From: Streptococcus sp. CF8_St5-11
GTDB lineage: Bacteria; Bacillota; Bacilli; Lactobacillales; Streptococcaceae
Assembly (NCBI RefSeq): GCF_024295625.1
Contig: NZ_JANCOJ010000002.1
Location: forward strand, 248,001 to 312,000
DNA: 64,000 nucleotides
Direction of reading: 5' to 3'
Under the pieces are notes generated by a model that saw only the letters and a list, made by a program, of their open reading frames with translations, did no database searches and had not been told where the DNA came from. Positions 61,620 to 64,000 of this stretch are shown in pieces (the stretch's first letter is position 1; each line of letters opens with the position of its first letter). The position numbers and the translations under genes are program-made.

Positions 61620-63517
61620 AGAATATCCTACCTATGAGTCTTGCTGCTAAGCAAAAGATAGACAGATTTTACGAGGGAGTTGATCGGCTCCTCGATAAAA
61701 TCAATCAGTTGGATATGGTAAAAGTGATCCGCAGTCATATTGACCGGCTTATAGATGTTTTCAACCAAATCAGTAATAAGTTGGTCTACCTATTACTAAC
61801 TTCCTATGCGCTCATTTTTACATTTGTATCCTTCAATCTGATCAATTTTCAAAGTCGCTCATATGACTATGTCTTTCATTTATCCCGCATTGTCGGCTTA
61901 GCAGAGTCCATTGAGCATTGGGATTTACTCCCCAATCTGAATTTTTTATTTGCATTCGGTACGGGATATGCTTCTCCTATGTTTTATGGAAATTGGCAGT
62001 TTTATCCGTCAGCCATCGTTTATATGATGACCAACGATGGAAATCTTGCTTATTCTATATTTGCATTTTTGATCACTCTTGGTACAAGCCTAACAAGTTA
62101 TATTGTTATTTCAAAAATAGTAAAAAATAAGGTGACTGGTATAGTAGTGGCCTTGACCATTCCTTGTTATTACACCTTATTTGGTTTTGGAATGACCATG
62201 GTAGTGCCACTTGTCCCAATTCTTATTTATTCTATTTATCGAGTGCTCTACTTAAACAAAAAGAATCCTCTCTATTTAGGGATTGTAGTAGCGCTTTTAA
62301 TTCAAACCCATATTTTATCAACGATCATATTAGCAATTTTTTCTGCGGTATTTTTATGTTTAAATTATAAAAGGATCACACTGGAAAAGATTATCTCTTT
62401 TGTATTTTCTATCTTGTTTGCCTTATGTTTATCGGCAGGATACATTTTTCAATATCTGGAACAGGTTTCATCACAAAAATTTTTCTTCACATGGACAGCG
62501 AGAAATTTTCCTGTCAATGTGAAAGATACCTTTTTGGTTCCTTTTCCATTTCAAGCAGATCGATATGGTTTTTATAAACCTTTCACACCATTAGAGTGGC
62601 CGATCCATCAATTCGTACGAGATGGCCTATTCTATGCGAGTATGATGGTGATCTTATTTTATCGCCGTCTAGGGAGTTTAAGTAAAACCATATTTTGGAC
62701 TTGTTGGATCTTATATTTTTCTGCAACGAGTCTTCTGCCTTGGAATTCCGTATTGAAATACACTTTTTTAGGGAGTATGCAGTATTCAGGGCGTCTATTG
62801 TTTTTCATTCCCCTCTTGTTCCTATTCTTTCTTGCTGTAACAAATAGAAATGGATTTTTCTCTATTGTCTTATGCATCTTGAGTTTAACTTTCTATTTCA
62901 ATCATGTTGTCCCTCAATTTGATACCTCTTCAAAAAACTATAAACAGATGCGGGATGATAATAAAAAGAATGAAAAATTACTGAAATCAGTATATAGAGG
63001 GGACAAATCAAAATATATTGATCCTGTAGGTGATGAATATTATAATCTTGATATCAATAACCAAGATATACGCTTACCACAATTTACAGAATTTCAAACA
63101 GCTAAGGATGTAAAAATATCAACTATTAAAAAGAGATACAATCTTTTAGAATTCGATATAGAGGTTCCTGATGATAAAAAAGAAACAACTATTTCTATAC
63201 CAATGATATGGTACAAAGGATATCGCGCAGAATATTCTAAGGGTGCAGAAGGTTCTCAACCTGTGTTGAAACAGCGTGCTTTTACCGAATCAGAATTAAA
63301 AGAAAATAAAAAAGATCGGAAACCAACTGTCTCAGAAAAGGTTTTAAATAACGGAAAAATTTATTTATCTATTCGAAATTCTGGCCATGTCAAAGTTTCT
63401 TATCACAAGACATTTATACAGAATCTTGGTTTCATGATAGAATGGATCTCTTGGATACTGGTATTCTTTATTTTTAAGCAGAAGTATTCAAAAAATAATG
63501 AGCAATTCCCATCTTAA
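61616..63517 (+). CDS. large membrane protein, probable GT-C glycosyltransferase (YfhO-like)
   Basis: 633 residues. An amphipathic N-terminus (about 1-55) precedes about 12-13 membrane helices (60-450), with an early exterior loop FQSRSYDYVFHLSRIVGLAESIEHWD containing the Asp/His typical of GT-C enzymes. A soluble exterior domain (about 455-610, YFNHVVPQ to SYHKTF) and a final helix follow. Paired with the GtrB-like gene it should move that sugar from the lipid to a wall polymer. The target polymer is probably the rhamnan made by the genes beginning at rmlD (inference). Confidence 0.8.
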   Translation: MKNILPMSLAAKQKIDRFYEGVDRLLDKINQLDMVKVIRSHIDRLIDVFNQISNKLVYLLLTSYALIFTFVSFNLINFQSRSYDYVFHLSRIVGLAESIEHWDLLPNLNFLFAFGTGYASPMFYGNWQFYPSAIVYMMTNDGNLAYSIFAFLITLGTSLTSYIVISKIVKNKVTGIVVALTIPCYYTLFGFGMTMVVPLVPILIYSIYRVLYLNKKNPLYLGIVVALLIQTHILSTIILAIFSAVFLCLNYKRITLEKIISFVFSILFALCLSAGYIFQYLEQVSSQKFFFTWTARNFPVNVKDTFLVPFPFQADRYGFYKPFTPLEWPIHQFVRDGLFYASMMVILFYRRLGSLSKTIFWTCWILYFSATSLLPWNSVLKYTFLGSMQYSGRLLFFIPLLFLFFLAVTNRNGFFSIVLCILSLTFYFNHVVPQFDTSSKNYKQMRDDNKKNEKLLKSVYRGDKSKYIDPVGDEYYNLDINNQDIRLPQFTEFQTAKDVKISTIKKRYNLLEFDIEVPDDKKETTISIPMIWYKGYRAEYSKGAEGSQPVLKQRAFTESELKENKKDRKPTVSEKVLNNGKIYLSIRNSGHVKVSYHKTFIQNLGFMIEWISWILVFFIFKQKYSKNNEQFPS

Positions 63518-63542
63518 AAAGCAGAAAACTTCTGCTTTTTTT
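63516..63542 (+). terminator. terminator of second polysaccharide unit
   Basis: AAAAAGCAGAA, loop AAC, TTCTGCTTTTT plus TT; overlaps the stop codon and runs straight into the next promoter. Confidence 0.9.
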
Positions 63543-63550
63543 GCTATAAT
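63542..63550 (+). promoter_or_regulatory. extended -10 promoter of rmlD
   Basis: TGCTATAAT starting at the last T of the terminator tract; 32 bases to rmlD. Confidence 0.75.
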
Positions 63551-63582
63551 GATAGGGAAAAAGCATTTGAAAGGAATTTAAC

Positions 63583-64000
63583 ATGATTTTAATTACAGGA
63601 GCAAATGGGCAACTTGGGACAGAGCTTCGCCATTTGTTGGATGAACGAAATGAAGAATATGTAGCTGTTGATGTGGCTGAAATGGATATCACAAATGCAG
63701 AAAAAGTAGACGAGGTATTCGCAGAAGTGAAACCAACCCTAGTCTACCACTGTGCTGCTTACACAGCTGTTGATGCTGCTGAAGATGAAGGTAAAGAGTT
63801 GGACTATGCGATCAACGTGACTGGTACGGAAAATGTAGCAAAAGCGTCTGAAAAACATGGTGCAACCTTAGTTTATATCTCAACAGACTACGTTTTTGAT
63901 GGGAAAAAACCAGTGGGACAAGAATGGGAAGTAGACGATCAACCAGATCCTCAAACAGAGTACGGTCGTACCAAACGTATGGGGGAAGAATTGGTTGAGA
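63583..64000 (+). CDS. rmlD: dTDP-4-dehydrorhamnose reductase RmlD, 5' part
   Basis: The gene runs off the window after 139 codons. ATG 63583 follows AAAGGAA. The NAD(P) motif GANGQLGTEL (about 6-15), HCAAYTAVDAAED, YISTDYVFDG and the catalytic Y-x-x-x-K (TEYGRTKRMGEE) are all present. It makes dTDP-L-rhamnose, precursor of the rhamnose backbone of the cell-wall polysaccharide. In several streptococci rmlD opens the rgp/gac-type cluster, which should continue to the right. Confidence 0.96.
   Translation, partial: MILITGANGQLGTELRHLLDERNEEYVAVDVAEMDITNAEKVDEVFAEVKPTLVYHCAAYTAVDAAEDEGKELDYAINVTGTENVAKASEKHGATLVYISTDYVFDGKKPVGQEWEVDDQPDPQTEYGRTKRMGEELVE

Overview
The window is a gene-dense, AT-rich (roughly 40 percent GC by eye) chromosomal segment of a Streptococcus, most like the viridans (mitis/sanguinis/parasanguinis) type. 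The evidence is the tmRNA with a streptococcal tag (AKNNNSYALAA), a close CiaRH pair preceded by pepN, SpxA1, PgdA, MntE, MurT/GatD, two PstB proteins, dnaE-pfkA-pyk, and a cell-wall rhamnose polysaccharide locus starting at the right edge. The species cannot be fixed from sequence reading alone. I see no prophage, integrase, CRISPR array or intact IS element.

Layout. 0-2 kb: a truncated, nonsense-mutated MFS exporter copy followed by an intact paralogue. The intact gene has a leader ORF and a hairpin that masks its ribosome binding site. 2-4.2 kb (minus): murT-gatD plus a small LapA-type membrane protein. 4.2-8.7 kb: cdaA-cdaR-glmM and an LPXTG surface protein with 36-bp serine repeats. 8.7-13.7 kb: a small DUF4044-type protein, obg, a 54-codon gene, a RidA protein and rapZ-yvcK-whiA. 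13.7-19.3 kb: a structured RNA candidate, ferredoxin-NADP reductase, rpsU, mscL, dnaG-rpoD and an Fe-S assembly protein. 19.4-21 kb: a two-gene ABC transporter. 21-28.1 kb: ssrA (tmRNA), tRNA-Ser(GGA), dnaE, pfkA-pyk and a signal-peptidase-I-like protein lacking both catalytic residues. 28.2-35.6 kb: mntE, pcrA, a second copy of the structured RNA, a DUF2130 protein, an alpha/beta hydrolase and an RclA-like flavoprotein. 35.7-40.7 kb: truB-ribF, a palindromic repeat element, spxA, a UPF0223 protein, an inositol-phosphatase-like protein and an rRNA m5C methyltransferase. 40.8-45.7 kb: pstS-C-A-B1-B2-phoU. 45.8-53.8 kb: pepN, bioY with a BirA-type operator, a Gly/Gln-rich membrane protein, ciaRH, gloA and pgdA. 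53.8-55.9 kb (minus): a DEAD-box helicase and a Gfo/Idh/MocA oxidoreductase. 56-64 kb: two transcription units of polysaccharide-decorating genes, then the start of rmlD.

Functional threads. Much of the window serves the cell envelope: MurT/GatD amidate lipid II, GlmM makes an amino-sugar precursor under c-di-AMP (CdaA/CdaR) control, YvcK and RapZ relate to central metabolism and the envelope, PgdA deacetylates peptidoglycan, CiaRH senses envelope stress, and the right-hand genes probably decorate the rhamnan. The gene order GT2 / DUF2304 / flippase / GT2 / DUF2142 resembles the GacI-GacJ-GacK-GacL side-chain system of group A streptococci. A second, separately promoted GtrB-type GT2 plus membrane-glycosyltransferase pair follows it.

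Most notable non-gene signals are: (i) a seven-codon leader peptide plus an SD-sequestering hairpin before the MFS pump; (ii) two copies of a multi-stem RNA with compensatory changes; (iii) a nested-palindrome element whose left end supplies the last codons of ribF; (iv) promoters so close to start codons that murT, pgdA and perhaps ribF look leaderless. Many promoters here are extended -10 types (TGnTATAAT) with weak -35 boxes.
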